A DNA stretch of 64,000 nt, taken from NCBI GenBank assembly GCA_022791755.1, contig JAAVZR010000014.1:1-64000 (forward strand), given 5' to 3'. The stretch's first letter is position 1. Each line of letters starts with the position of its first letter. The notes beneath the pieces are model-generated. The model was not told the DNA's origin. It made no database searches and saw only the letters and a program-made list of their open reading frames with translations. Position numbers and translations under genes: made by a program. This DNA is from Lachnospiraceae bacterium (GTDB lineage Bacteria > Bacillota > Clostridia > Lachnospirales > Lachnospiraceae). Below are positions 43,857 through 53,055 of the stretch, piece after piece.

Positions 43857-45772
43857 CATTTTTCATTGCGCATCTTTAACTTTTTCTCCAAAAAATCAAC
43901 TTCTCTTTTGTCCTTTTCAAATTTAGCAAATGCAATACAATGCAGTAAGTCTTTCTCCGTATTCCGCTTCTCACGAAGCGGAATATTTCTTTTCTCCTGC
44001 TCATCATAATTCCACAGAATGTTATAGATATTGCTGTAGATCCACCCGATCCGCCTACTCAGCAGCTCCTCTTTTATGATCCTTCTGCTGATAGCATCGG
44101 ATTGCTCATACTCCTCTCTGTTTCCCATATCATTCGCCACAGAAGTCATGGTTAACTCATACATATTGATAAAGGCACAGAGGATCCCTTCTTCCTCATA
44201 CCTACCATAGAATTCCCGAAGCACCTTCCGACATGGCTCTCCCTTTCCCGCCTGCTCCTTCTCCCATTCGCCTCCCAGCCCCATAATACACTCTAATTCC
44301 TTATTCGTCATATATTTCTCGCCTTCGCAGAATATGGCCTCCAGAGGAAGGGTCATCTCCAGGATCTCCACCAGCCTCTCATTATACTCTTCTGTGGAAC
44401 ACCCTCCCATATGCCAACGGCCTTTCAGCCGGCAGTCTTCCAGTACCTGCCTGTTCACCGGCTCCTCCAGCGATACGATGGATTCCAGACGGTCCACCAG
44501 CCGGTTGATCGCCTGGCCGTCCCTCCGATTGACGCTCTTTCGCAGCTCCTTCATCAGAGATTTCGCCTCCACGCTGGCCGTCACCAGCTCCGTCCGGTAA
44601 TACTCCGCCGCCAGCCCCAGCTTCCGAAACAGCCCTCTCACCACAGGCTGCTGCGTCTTCCGCTCATTGCGTTCCAGCCTGTGGAGGGTTTTCTCCGAAC
44701 AGACTCCTTCGCACAGTTCGGATGCTGTCATTCCCATCATCCTGCGCCGGTTTCGCACCACATCGCTGATACAGTAGACTTCCTTCTCCACATACAGATA
44801 GCAGTCCTCATATGTCTCCTTCGGCACGCGGTATTCTTCACAGATCTCTTCCAGAGCCCCCTTCCACTCCTCTGCCTCTTTCCACTCCTCCTTCATCCGG
44901 ATCGCAGGCCACACCGGGAATTTTTCCCACAGTCCGCCTCCCTTCGTGAGCCCTTCGGCGATTCTCTCCAGCAGTTCCTGATGCATACACAGCAGCTCCC
45001 ACAGATAATACATCCTTCCGCTATCCCGCAATATCTCGATTCCTCTCTGGCACAGCCTCAGCAGACTGCCGTGCCGAGAGAGCATATCATCTTCTGTCAT
45101 CCCGGGATGTTCTCTGTCATTCCACTCCTCCCACATGCAGTAGACCACTTTGGGATGGATCTTAGCCAGGCTAACCGGATCCATCTTTCTCTGTTCGATG
45201 TAACAGAGAATCTCCTCATACCTTCCGGCCAGCCCGTCTCTTCCTGCCTGACGCTCACATTCCAGCACCAGATTCAGCTCCTGCACAGACAAAAGCCTGT
45301 CTGCCACCGACCGTGTCTCTGCCTCCGGAACGGTGAGCTCTACGGCCTGCCGGCAGAGCTCTGCCAGCTCCCCTCTGACCGCCCTCTCCTGCTTTCTGAT
45401 CTGAATCTCCATGGCCAGAACGAACTGCCTCTCCAGTCTGTCCCCCATATCATATTCCTGAGAATACTGACTGAGCCGCTCCCACGCCTGACCGGTTTTT
45501 CCCTCCATGATAATCTGCAGCAGCTGCTGACGCATCTTCCACCGCCGGTAGTCGCCACTATCCAGAAAGTTCTCATAGTCGTCCGGCGAGATCCCCAGCC
45601 GGGACAGAAGCCTGTCCTGCAAAAGCTTATCCGGAAGGCTCTCCCCCTTCTCGATCCTTCCCATCTCACTGCTGGAGCACAGTCCCTCCGACAGCTGTTC
45701 CAGAGTAACCTTCTGTGCCTTCCTGTGTATATTGATATATGTACCAAATCCCACTTCCCTGGCCTCAATCAT
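43853..45772 (-). CDS. Large regulator with two XRE-type HTH domains and helical repeats
   Basis: 639 residues from ATG 45772; an earlier in-frame ATG at 45859 is only 7 bases past alaS and adds unconserved residues. An HTH domain spans about 9-60 (LSEGLCSSSEMGRIEKGE). A second, clearly related HTH spans about 335-387 (LCEGVCSEKTLHRLERNE). Each is followed by a long all-helical region of TPR character. The tandem arrangement implies internal duplication of an HTH-TPR regulator. Helical repeats in such proteins usually bind a signalling peptide. Convergent with the 66-residue peptide gene, and it may control the AT-rich genes or the exporter cluster. Confidence 0.75.
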   Translation of the reverse strand: MIEAREVGFGTYINIHRKAQKVTLEQLSEGLCSSSEMGRIEKGESLPDKLLQDRLLSRLGISPDDYENFLDSGDYRRWKMRQQLLQIIMEGKTGQAWERLSQYSQEYDMGDRLERQFVLAMEIQIRKQERAVRGELAELCRQAVELTVPEAETRSVADRLLSVQELNLVLECERQAGRDGLAGRYEEILCYIEQRKMDPVSLAKIHPKVVYCMWEEWNDREHPGMTEDDMLSRHGSLLRLCQRGIEILRDSGRMYYLWELLCMHQELLERIAEGLTKGGGLWEKFPVWPAIRMKEEWKEAEEWKGALEEICEEYRVPKETYEDCYLYVEKEVYCISDVVRNRRRMMGMTASELCEGVCSEKTLHRLERNERKTQQPVVRGLFRKLGLAAEYYRTELVTASVEAKSLMKELRKSVNRRDGQAINRLVDRLESIVSLEEPVNRQVLEDCRLKGRWHMGGCSTEEYNERLVEILEMTLPLEAIFCEGEKYMTNKELECIMGLGGEWEKEQAGKGEPCRKVLREFYGRYEEEGILCAFINMYELTMTSVANDMGNREEYEQSDAISRRIIKEELLSRRIGWIYSNIYNILWNYDEQEKRNIPLREKRNTEKDLLHCIAFAKFEKDKREVDFLEKKLKMRNEKC

Positions 45773-45865
45773 CTCACCCCGGTCTCTCCTTTTTAAGAAT
45801 TTTCTCCATATCACGCAAAGAAGCCCGTCATGTATACCTGACTGGCTTCTTTTCTCCATCTATTC

Positions 45866-48505
45866 TTATGACAGCTGCTCCTCACACACTTCCCAGGCCT
45901 TCTCCACGGCGTCCTTGATCCCTGCCGGGTTCTTGCCGCCGGCCTGGGCCATATTCGGGCGGCCGCCTCCGCCTCCGCCCACCAGGGCCGCCACGGCCTT
46001 AATCAGGTTCCCGGCATGGGCTCCCTTTGCCATGGCCCCCTCTGTGGCGGTGGCCATCAGATTCACCTTACCGTCCACGGCGCTGGCCAGCACTACCACA
46101 CTGTCCCCCAGCTTTGCCTTCATATCATCGCCCAGATTGCGCAGGCCGTTCATATCCACACCATCCATGCTGGCGGCCAGGACCTTCACTCCGTTGATCT
46201 CCCTGACCCGGCTCACCACATCTTTGGCAGCGTCCTTTGCCAGCTTACCACGCAGCTTCTCATTCTCCGTCTTCAGCGCCCGCAGCTCCTCCTGCATACT
46301 CTCGATCCGCTTCGGCAGCTGATGGACATCGCTGCGGGTCTGCTGTGCCAGACCGTGAAGCTCCTTCTCCAGTTCTTCATAGTAGGCAAACACGCCCTGA
46401 TCTGTCAGGGCCTCGATCCGGCGGACATTGGCAGCGATCCCGGCCTCGGAAAGGATCTTAAACCGGGTAATCACACCGGTATTATTCACATGGGTGCCGC
46501 CGCACAGTTCCCTGGAGAAGTCTCCCATGCTGACCACCCGAACCTCCTCGCCGTACTTTTCTCCGAAGAGGGCCATGGCTCCGGTCTTGCGGGCTTCCTC
46601 GATACTCATGATCTCGGTCTCCACCGGCAGAGCGGCGGCGATCTCCCGGTTCACCGTCTCCTCCACCGACCGGATCTCCTCCGGCGTCATGGCCGAGAAA
46701 TGAGTGAAGTCAAAACGCAGACGATCCGCATTCACCAGGGAACCGGCCTGCTCCACATGGGTGCCCAGTACCGTGCGCAGCGCCTTATGCAGCAGATGGG
46801 TGGCGCTGTGATTCTTACAGGTCAGGCTGCGCCTCGTCCCGTCCACCGACAGAGTGACCTGCTCTCCCACGGAGAACATGCCGGCGGTCACACGGCCGAT
46901 ATGACCGGTCTTACCTCCCTGAAGCTTCACCGTCTCCTCCACCCGGAAGCGGGCCGTGGCTGTGGTGATCTCTCCGATATCTCCCTCCTGACCGCCCATG
47001 GTGCCGTAGAAAGGCGTCTCTTCCGTGATGATCGTGCCCCGGTCTCCGTCGGCCAGAGCCTCCACGATCTCCTCCTCCGTGGTCAGCACGGAGATCACCG
47101 AAGCGGCGCTCAGGCTGTCATAGCCCACGAACCGGGTGGTCAGCGCCGGATCGATGGACTGGTACACCGTCACATCGGCTCCCATGTAGTTAGTGGTCTT
47201 GCGGGCCTTGCGGGCTTTATCCCGCTGCTCCTCCATGCAGGTCTTAAATCCGTCCTCATCCAGGGTAAGCCCCTTCTCCTCCAGGATCTCCCTGGTCAGA
47301 TCCACCGGGAATCCGTACGTGTCGTAGAGCTTGAAGGTATTCTCGCCGGAGAGCTGCGTCACGCCGGCCGCCTTCATCTCCTCCTCCATCTCGGCAAGGA
47401 TCGCCAGGCCCTGGTCGATGGTCCGGTTAAACTTGTCTTCCTCCTCGGAGAGAACCTTCACGATCATGGCCTTCTTCTCTTCCAGCTCCGGATAGCCGTC
47501 CTTCGACAGGGCGATCACCGTCTCGCTTAAGGAGGCTAAGAACTTACCCTCGATCCCCAGGATCCTGCCGTGGCGGGCCGCACGGCGCAGCAGGCGGCGC
47601 AGCACGTAGCCCCGGCCCTCATTGGAAGGCATGATCCCGTCGGAGATCATAAAGGTGCAGGACTTGATATGGTCCGTCACGATGCGCAGGGACACATCGG
47701 TCTCATGATCCTTCTGATATTCCGTGTGGGCCAGCTCACAGACACGGTCTAAGAGAGCCTTGTTGGTATCCACCGTGAAGAGGGAGTCCACATCCTGCAC
47801 CACCACCGCCAGGCGCTCCAGGCCCATGCCGGTATCGATATTCTTCTGCTCCAGCTCGCTGTAGTGGCCGTGGCCGTCATTGTCAAACTGTGTGAAGACA
47901 TTGTTCCACACTTCGATATACCGGTCGCATTCGCAGCCCACCGTGCAGTCCGGCCGGCCGCAGCCGTACTTCTCGCCCCGGTCATAGTAGATCTCCGAAC
48001 AGGGACCGCAGGGACCGGAACCGTGCTCCCAGAAATTATCCTCCTTGCCAAAGCGGAAGATCCTGTCCTCGGGTATCCCGATCATATCCCGCCACAGAGC
48101 GTAGGCTTCGTCGTCGTCCTCATAGACCGACGGATACAGGCGGTCCGCCTCCAGCCCCACCACTTCCGTCAGAAATTCCCAGGACCAGGTGACAGCCTCC
48201 TTCTTGAAATAGTCCCCAAAGGAGAAATTGCCCAGCATCTCAAAGAAGGTGCCGTGGCGGGCCGTCTTTCCGATATTTTCGATATCTCCGGTACGGATGC
48301 ATTTCTGGCAGGTGCACACCCTTCTCCTGGGCGGGATCTCCTGACCCGTGAAGTAGGGCTTTAAGGGCGCCATACCGGAATTGATTAACAGCAGACTGTT
48401 GTCATTGTGGGGCACCAGGGAAAAGCTCTTCATCGCCAGGTGGCCCTTACTCTCAAAAAACTCCAGAAACATTCTTCGCAGTTCGTTTACACCGTATTTT
48501 TTCAC
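45866..48505 (-). CDS. alaS: Alanine-tRNA ligase
   Basis: 879 residues from a GTG at 48505, 8 bases behind GGAGG; longer frames upstream are unconserved. Catalytic core begins KKYGVNELRRMFLEFF, with motif GNFSFGDYFK. Editing domain has the zinc motif HSATHLLHKAL and LCGGTHVNNTG. C-terminal C-Ala domain ends in a GGGGGGRPNMAQAGG stretch. No T-box leader was seen. Full length and apparently intact. Confidence 0.97.
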   Translation of the reverse strand: MKKYGVNELRRMFLEFFESKGHLAMKSFSLVPHNDNSLLLINSGMAPLKPYFTGQEIPPRRRVCTCQKCIRTGDIENIGKTARHGTFFEMLGNFSFGDYFKKEAVTWSWEFLTEVVGLEADRLYPSVYEDDDEAYALWRDMIGIPEDRIFRFGKEDNFWEHGSGPCGPCSEIYYDRGEKYGCGRPDCTVGCECDRYIEVWNNVFTQFDNDGHGHYSELEQKNIDTGMGLERLAVVVQDVDSLFTVDTNKALLDRVCELAHTEYQKDHETDVSLRIVTDHIKSCTFMISDGIMPSNEGRGYVLRRLLRRAARHGRILGIEGKFLASLSETVIALSKDGYPELEEKKAMIVKVLSEEEDKFNRTIDQGLAILAEMEEEMKAAGVTQLSGENTFKLYDTYGFPVDLTREILEEKGLTLDEDGFKTCMEEQRDKARKARKTTNYMGADVTVYQSIDPALTTRFVGYDSLSAASVISVLTTEEEIVEALADGDRGTIITEETPFYGTMGGQEGDIGEITTATARFRVEETVKLQGGKTGHIGRVTAGMFSVGEQVTLSVDGTRRSLTCKNHSATHLLHKALRTVLGTHVEQAGSLVNADRLRFDFTHFSAMTPEEIRSVEETVNREIAAALPVETEIMSIEEARKTGAMALFGEKYGEEVRVVSMGDFSRELCGGTHVNNTGVITRFKILSEAGIAANVRRIEALTDQGVFAYYEELEKELHGLAQQTRSDVHQLPKRIESMQEELRALKTENEKLRGKLAKDAAKDVVSRVREINGVKVLAASMDGVDMNGLRNLGDDMKAKLGDSVVVLASAVDGKVNLMATATEGAMAKGAHAGNLIKAVAALVGGGGGGRPNMAQAGGKNPAGIKDAVEKAWEVCEEQLS

Positions 48506-48651
48506 CGTATTTTCCTCCAACTGGGAGTCTGTCCCATGGCCTGCGTCTGCGTAAATCTCTGCGGACGGCGCCTGTACCGCCATGAACCTCCGCACACAGC
48601 GCCTGTCGGGACAAAATCCTCCGATTTTTCACTCTATCTTAGCACGGGGAG

Positions 48652-49407
48652 CTAACTTTGGCAAGAGGATTCCAGCACCTTCCCCATAAAGTAGGGCAGC
48701 TGCTTCTGCCACCAGTCCCAGTCATGATTCACGTCAAAGCCCCAGTAATCGATCCAGGCCGGTATCCCCTTCTCCTTCAGCACCCGCTCCAGCTCCCTGG
48801 TGCCGTCAAGCGTCTCGATCTCCCAGGCTCCCTGCCCCACGCAGGCGATGATATGGCTCTGGCGGTACAGCTCCATGTAGGGATGATCCAGAGGCATATT
48901 CCACAGGAAATGAACCGGTGAATTGTAGTATACCGTCTCATCCATATAGCCCTGGAAGAAATAGTCGGTGCTGTACAATCCGCTCAGGGCGATCATGCCG
49001 TCGAAGAGATCCGGCCTGCGGAAGAAGAAGATCCCCGAATGGATCGCTCCCATACTGCATCCCGTGACCAGGGCCTTCTGGGGCATGCCGTTTATCTCCA
49101 TGGCCCGGGGATAGAGCTCCTCCGTCACATAGCGAAACCACCTCTCATGCTGCTCGATGCGGGCGTGCTTATCCCAGGAAGGGTTGGTCCAGCTCTCCCC
49201 GTCGATGCCGTCCACGCCCACCACCTGCAGCTTCCCGCTGTCCAGCCAGGGAGTCAGCGTGGCGATCATGCCCCGATCCTCCATATCGAAAAAACGCCCG
49301 TTCTGGGGAGGAAAAGCAAAGCAGAGCTTACCTCCGTGCCCATATATCTTGAATTCCATCTCCCTGTCCAGGTTATGGCTGTATTCCTTATAATATTCTG
49401 TCTTCAA
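48652..49407 (-). CDS. Esterase-family alpha/beta hydrolase
   Basis: 251 residues from a TTG at 49407 with AAAGGAG upstream. Nucleophile elbow VTGCSMGAIHSG, and a late GFDVNHDWDWW that supplies the catalytic His. Resembles putative_esterase (EstD/antigen 85-like) proteins. No signal peptide. It lies 37 bases downstream of the ATP-grasp gene on the same strand, so the pair may form and cleave or transfer the same acyl or peptide product. Substrate unknown. Confidence 0.85.
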   Translation of the reverse strand: MKTEYYKEYSHNLDREMEFKIYGHGGKLCFAFPPQNGRFFDMEDRGMIATLTPWLDSGKLQVVGVDGIDGESWTNPSWDKHARIEQHERWFRYVTEELYPRAMEINGMPQKALVTGCSMGAIHSGIFFFRRPDLFDGMIALSGLYSTDYFFQGYMDETVYYNSPVHFLWNMPLDHPYMELYRQSHIIACVGQGAWEIETLDGTRELERVLKEKGIPAWIDYWGFDVNHDWDWWQKQLPYFMGKVLESSCQS

Positions 49408-49444
49408 TTTGTTTCTGCTCCTTTCCCTATCCTAGGATCCCTGG

Positions 49445-50647
49445 CTATTCCTGGTCCGCTGCCTGTTTCTGTACATAGTCGATCATCTCTTTCGCCGCCT
49501 TTTCATCCGCCGCATGGGCCGTGTACATGAAATTCCCCATAGCCCCCGACCAGACCTCGGGTATGGGCTCTGCCATCACCATGTCCTTGCCGTATTTCGC
49601 CATGACCTGCTCGTGGGAGTAGACATACCTGTGGCAATCCCTTCGCCCGGCATACACGCAGCAGTGAGGGCTGTCGCTCTCAGGCAGCATCCTGCTGTCC
49701 GAGGTCACCATATCGGCCCAGATCTGATAGACGTCGGTGCTGTGAGCATAATTCATCATATCGGGAGTATACCCGCCGGCCGGGCGCATATTCACCTCCA
49801 GGCCCACGAAATCTCCTGCCTTGCCCAGACCCTTCCTCGCCTTTGTCAGGCGGAAAAACTCCAAATGAACGAAGCGGCTCTTCACCTCGAATGCCTTTAC
49901 CGTGGCCCTGCCGGCCAGACGAAGAGCCTCCGGCAGCTTCTCGGCGGTATAATAGCCCAGATCCAGCTCCTTATTCACGATATCCATGATGGAAGGAGGC
50001 CAGGCTGTCATGGACTCAAAGAGGGGCTCGCTGCGGGAATCAATGACGGCGTCATAGGAGCAGATATCCCCTTCGATGAACTCCTCCATCACATAGGGCA
50101 CCCGGATTCCTCTTGCAAAGAAATCCTTCAGATCGCCGTCATTCTCCAGTTTGTATGTATGGCTGGCGCCTACGCCGTTATCCGGCTTTACGATCACCGG
50201 ATAGCCGGTCTCCTTCAGAAATTCCTGCGCGGCCTCAGGCGTAGTCACCTGATGGCAGCGGGCCGTGGGCACACCGGCCAGGGCATAGTATTTCTTCATG
50301 GCCGATTTGCTCTTATACCGCCCGATGTCTTCCAGACCGGCTCCCGTGGTGATATGAAAGTCCGTCCGAAGCCTGGCGTCCTGCTCCAGCCAGTATTCCG
50401 TATTGGATTCCAGCCAGTCGATCTTTCCGTATTTAAAAGAAAAAAATGCCACGGCCCGGAATACCTGGTCATAATCCTCCAGAGAATCTACCTTATAGTA
50501 TTCCGTCAGAGCATCCTTCAGCCGTTCGTCCAGCTCATCGTAGGACCCGTCCCCGATGCCCAGCACATTTACGCCGTTTTTGCGCAGGCGGTCGCAAAAA
50601 TTCCAGTACGTGTGGGGAAACTGCGGTGAAATAAAGATAAAATTCAT
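49445..50647 (-). CDS. ATP-grasp carboxylate-amine ligase-like protein
   Basis: 400 residues with AGGAGAGG before the ATG. A Rossmann-like N-domain starts NFIFISPQFPHTYWNFCDRL. The ATP-grasp domain has KSAMKKYYALAGVPTAR, YPVIVKPDNGVGASHTYK and the metal-binding VGLEVNMRPAGGYTPDMM. Such enzymes ligate a carboxylate to an amine or thiol via an acyl phosphate. Paired with an esterase. The promoter TTGTAA-17-TATACT overlaps the end of gatD. Product unknown. Confidence 0.88.
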   Translation of the reverse strand: MNFIFISPQFPHTYWNFCDRLRKNGVNVLGIGDGSYDELDERLKDALTEYYKVDSLEDYDQVFRAVAFFSFKYGKIDWLESNTEYWLEQDARLRTDFHITTGAGLEDIGRYKSKSAMKKYYALAGVPTARCHQVTTPEAAQEFLKETGYPVIVKPDNGVGASHTYKLENDGDLKDFFARGIRVPYVMEEFIEGDICSYDAVIDSRSEPLFESMTAWPPSIMDIVNKELDLGYYTAEKLPEALRLAGRATVKAFEVKSRFVHLEFFRLTKARKGLGKAGDFVGLEVNMRPAGGYTPDMMNYAHSTDVYQIWADMVTSDSRMLPESDSPHCCVYAGRRDCHRYVYSHEQVMAKYGKDMVMAEPIPEVWSGAMGNFMYTAHAADEKAAKEMIDYVQKQAADQE

Positions 50648-50695
50648 GATATCTTTCCTCTCCTTTGTATTCTGACATAACGCTTTTCACCGCTT

Positions 50696-50724
50696 AGTAT
50701 ACCGCATACGTCCCCGGATTACAA
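50696..50724 (-). promoter_or_regulatory. Promoter of the ATP-grasp/esterase pair
   Basis: TTGTAA (50724-50719), 17-base spacer, TATACT (50701-50696). The -35 overlaps the gatD stop. Confidence 0.6.
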
Positions 50725-51453
50725 CCAGAATCTTCTGCTGCGGCAGCGCTTTACCATACTGCCATTGGCCCGGTGTTCCAGCTCGTCCGGCAGAGAGCCC
50801 AGACGGATGCTTTCTCCAAACCTGCGCCTCAGCGCCTTCCCCAGCAGATAGTCGCAGACCTGCGGATTCTTCGGCAGAAGGGGGCCATGAAGGTAGGTGG
50901 CTATGACATTTTTGTAGACCACGCCCTCATACCCGGAGGTCTCCGTATTGCCATAGCCGCAGACCACACGGCCAAAGGGCTTATGTCCTCCGATATCGGT
51001 GCGGCCCCCATGATTTTCAAATCCCACCACAGGCTCTCCGGAGAGCGGGCTTTCCAGCACGATATTGTGTACCAGGCGCCTCGGTTCCCACCGGGTGCGC
51101 ACATCCAGGATCCCCAGTCCTTCCACCAGCCGATCATTGGTCTCATAATACTCTCCCAGCAGCTGATAGCCGCCGCACACCGCCAGCATCACGCCGCCGT
51201 TCTCCACATACTCTCTCACTGCCTCTCTCTGTTCTCTCAGATATCTCCCTGCCAGCTCCTCCTCCCTGTCGGAGCCTCCTCCCAGTATCACGATATCCAT
51301 CTCATTGAAATCCACCCGCTCTCCGGCCATGACCGGCGCCTCTGCGGCCCCTATCCCCCGCCACTCCAGCCGTTTGACCAGGCAGCGCATATTTCCCCGG
51401 TCTCCGTACAGGTTCAGCAGGTCAGGGTATAAACAGCCTATCGTCAGTTTCAT
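50719..51453 (-). CDS. gatD: Lipid II isoglutaminyl synthase, glutamine amidotransferase subunit GatD
   Basis: 244 residues. Class I (CobB/CobQ-like) amidotransferase: nucleophile Cys in VMLAVCGGYQLLG, oxyanion loop ILGGGSDREEE, His in ATYLHGPLLPKNP. It supplies ammonia to MurT for amidation of D-Glu in lipid II stem peptides. Starts 32 bases inside the end of murT (ATG 51453, GGAGAT upstream), so translation is coupled. Confidence 0.94.
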   Translation of the reverse strand: MKLTIGCLYPDLLNLYGDRGNMRCLVKRLEWRGIGAAEAPVMAGERVDFNEMDIVILGGGSDREEELAGRYLREQREAVREYVENGGVMLAVCGGYQLLGEYYETNDRLVEGLGILDVRTRWEPRRLVHNIVLESPLSGEPVVGFENHGGRTDIGGHKPFGRVVCGYGNTETSGYEGVVYKNVIATYLHGPLLPKNPQVCDYLLGKALRRRFGESIRLGSLPDELEHRANGSMVKRCRSRRFWL

Positions 51454-52861
51454 TTATCTCCTCTCCTTCCGTCTCCAGCCTTTCCAGCATATCCCGCATG
51501 GGATACAGCCCGGAATAATTTACGATCACATACAGATTTCCGGTCCCCCGGACCGTAAGCTCCTTCAGCACGCCCGGCAGATCCTGCGCCGGGACGGCCG
51601 TGGAGGGAATGTCCTCATATTTCAGCCGCAGCCCCATGTCGTCGCGCCGCGTTCCCGTCGTCACGATCCGAACCACTCCCGTCTCCTTCAGGCATCCGAA
51701 ATCCACATCCCACAGCCAGGATACATCCCTCCCGTCCTGTTCCCCGTCATTGATCTCCACCACCATATCCTTGGACGCCGGATCCCTTCCCAGGAGGGAG
51801 AGCTTCTGCTGAAAGCCCACAGGATTCTTGGCCAGATACAGCTGCACCCTGGCAGCGCCGATGCGAAAGACTCTCTCCCTGCCGTTGCCGTAGTCGAAAT
51901 CCTCCAGCGCCTCCCCAAAGCCCTCCACCGGCGCCCCGGCCGCCCGCAATACGGCATAGGCCGAGAGCGTATTATAGATCTGACAGGGATCCTGAGTCCC
52001 GCAGTGCAGACGAATCCCTTCTGTCTCAAAGGAGCAGCCATCACGGTCAAAGGAAATTCGCCGTGCCCCATACCGGGGCTTCGGACGCCGGAAGGCGCAG
52101 GACGGGCAGCGGTACATTCCCAGATGGCCGTACTGGAAAAAGCTGTATTCCAGCCTGCCTCCGCACCGGCGGCAGAATAGGCTCTCCCTGACGCCCCGGC
52201 AGGACGACTCACCGGTGATTTTCTCCTCGATGCCGTACCCTGTCACCGGATTCCTGCACTGAAGGCTGAGGGAGCAGACCGCCGGATCGTCGGCATTGAC
52301 GATCAGTCCGGCACAGGGCGCCGCCTCCATCGCCTCCTTCAGTCTGGCGCAGACCAGATCCACCTCTCCATAGCGGTCCAGCTGATCCCGGGACAGATTG
52401 GTTATGAGCACCAGATCCGGCCGGAGCCTGGCAAAAACCTCTGCCGATGCGTTCTCGTCCACCTCGATACAGGCGTAATCCGCATCCAGCCGCCCTCTTC
52501 CCGCTGCCAGGACAAAGGCCGCCGTCACGCCGTTTAGCATGTTGGCCCCGGTGCCGTTTATCACCACCTTCTTCCCCTCCGCCTCCAGGATATGGGCCAG
52601 CAGGTGATTCGTCGTGGTCTTTCCGTTTGTCCCCGTGGTCACCAGAATCTTTTCCCTCACCATTTGGGCCAGCTCTGTCAGAATGTCCGGATCGATCTTT
52701 CTGGCGATACTGCCCGGCAGGGTCATACCGTCTCCCCGTCCCAGACGTCGAATCCACCCTGCCGCCTGTCTGGCACACCAGACGGCCAGACGCCTTCGTA
52801 TCTCCCTCTGCCATTCCATATCCGATACCACGCTCCCTTCTGCCGCCGTCACGTCTGTCAC
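51422..52861 (-). CDS. murT: Lipid II isoglutaminyl synthase, Mur-ligase-like subunit MurT
   Basis: 479 residues from a GTG at 52861 (AGGGGGCG upstream); ATG 52819 is an alternative. Mur ligase central domain with P-loop LVTTGTNGKTTTNHLL, and the MurT zinc ribbon (CRRCGGRLEYSFFQYGH then YRCPSC). C-terminal DUF1727 region. With GatD it converts the stem-peptide glutamate to isoglutamine. A good promoter (TTGCAA-17-TAAACT) lies just upstream. Confidence 0.94.
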   Translation of the reverse strand: MTDVTAAEGSVVSDMEWQREIRRRLAVWCARQAAGWIRRLGRGDGMTLPGSIARKIDPDILTELAQMVREKILVTTGTNGKTTTNHLLAHILEAEGKKVVINGTGANMLNGVTAAFVLAAGRGRLDADYACIEVDENASAEVFARLRPDLVLITNLSRDQLDRYGEVDLVCARLKEAMEAAPCAGLIVNADDPAVCSLSLQCRNPVTGYGIEEKITGESSCRGVRESLFCRRCGGRLEYSFFQYGHLGMYRCPSCAFRRPKPRYGARRISFDRDGCSFETEGIRLHCGTQDPCQIYNTLSAYAVLRAAGAPVEGFGEALEDFDYGNGRERVFRIGAARVQLYLAKNPVGFQQKLSLLGRDPASKDMVVEINDGEQDGRDVSWLWDVDFGCLKETGVVRIVTTGTRRDDMGLRLKYEDIPSTAVPAQDLPGVLKELTVRGTGNLYVIVNYSGLYPMRDMLERLETEGEEINETDDRLFIP

Positions 52862-52938
52862 CGCCCCCTGCGCTCCCGTCTTTTCCTTTGCCGCGCCGGC
52901 GCCGTGCCCAAACCGCTGCTCTTCTCCGATATGGCCAC

Positions 52939-52967
52939 AGTTTACCGGAACGCGCCTCCTGTTGCAA
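52939..52967 (-). promoter_or_regulatory. Promoter of murT-gatD
   Basis: TTGCAA (52967-52962), 17-base spacer, TAAACT (52944-52939). Confidence 0.6.
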
Positions 52968-52990
52968 GCGTTTTGCCTGAATAAAATAAC

Positions 52991-53030
52991 AGCTGCCCGA
53001 ATAACAGAAAAATCCCTGTATTCGGGCAGC
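52991..53030 (-). terminator. Terminator after the vanY-LytTR-GHKL operon
   Basis: GCTGCCCGAATA pairs perfectly with TATTCGGGCAGC, with an inner ACAG/CTGT. On the minus strand TGTTATTTTATT follows. It lies 25 bases past the histidine kinase stop. Confidence 0.75.
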
Positions 53031-53055
53031 CGCCCATGAGTCCGACCCTTTAGCT

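Noticed and set aside
48506-48651. T-box leader upstream of alaS
   Set aside because: No GGGTGGNACCGCG-type T-box sequence and no terminator were found in the short gap; a GGCGGTAC string is not enough.
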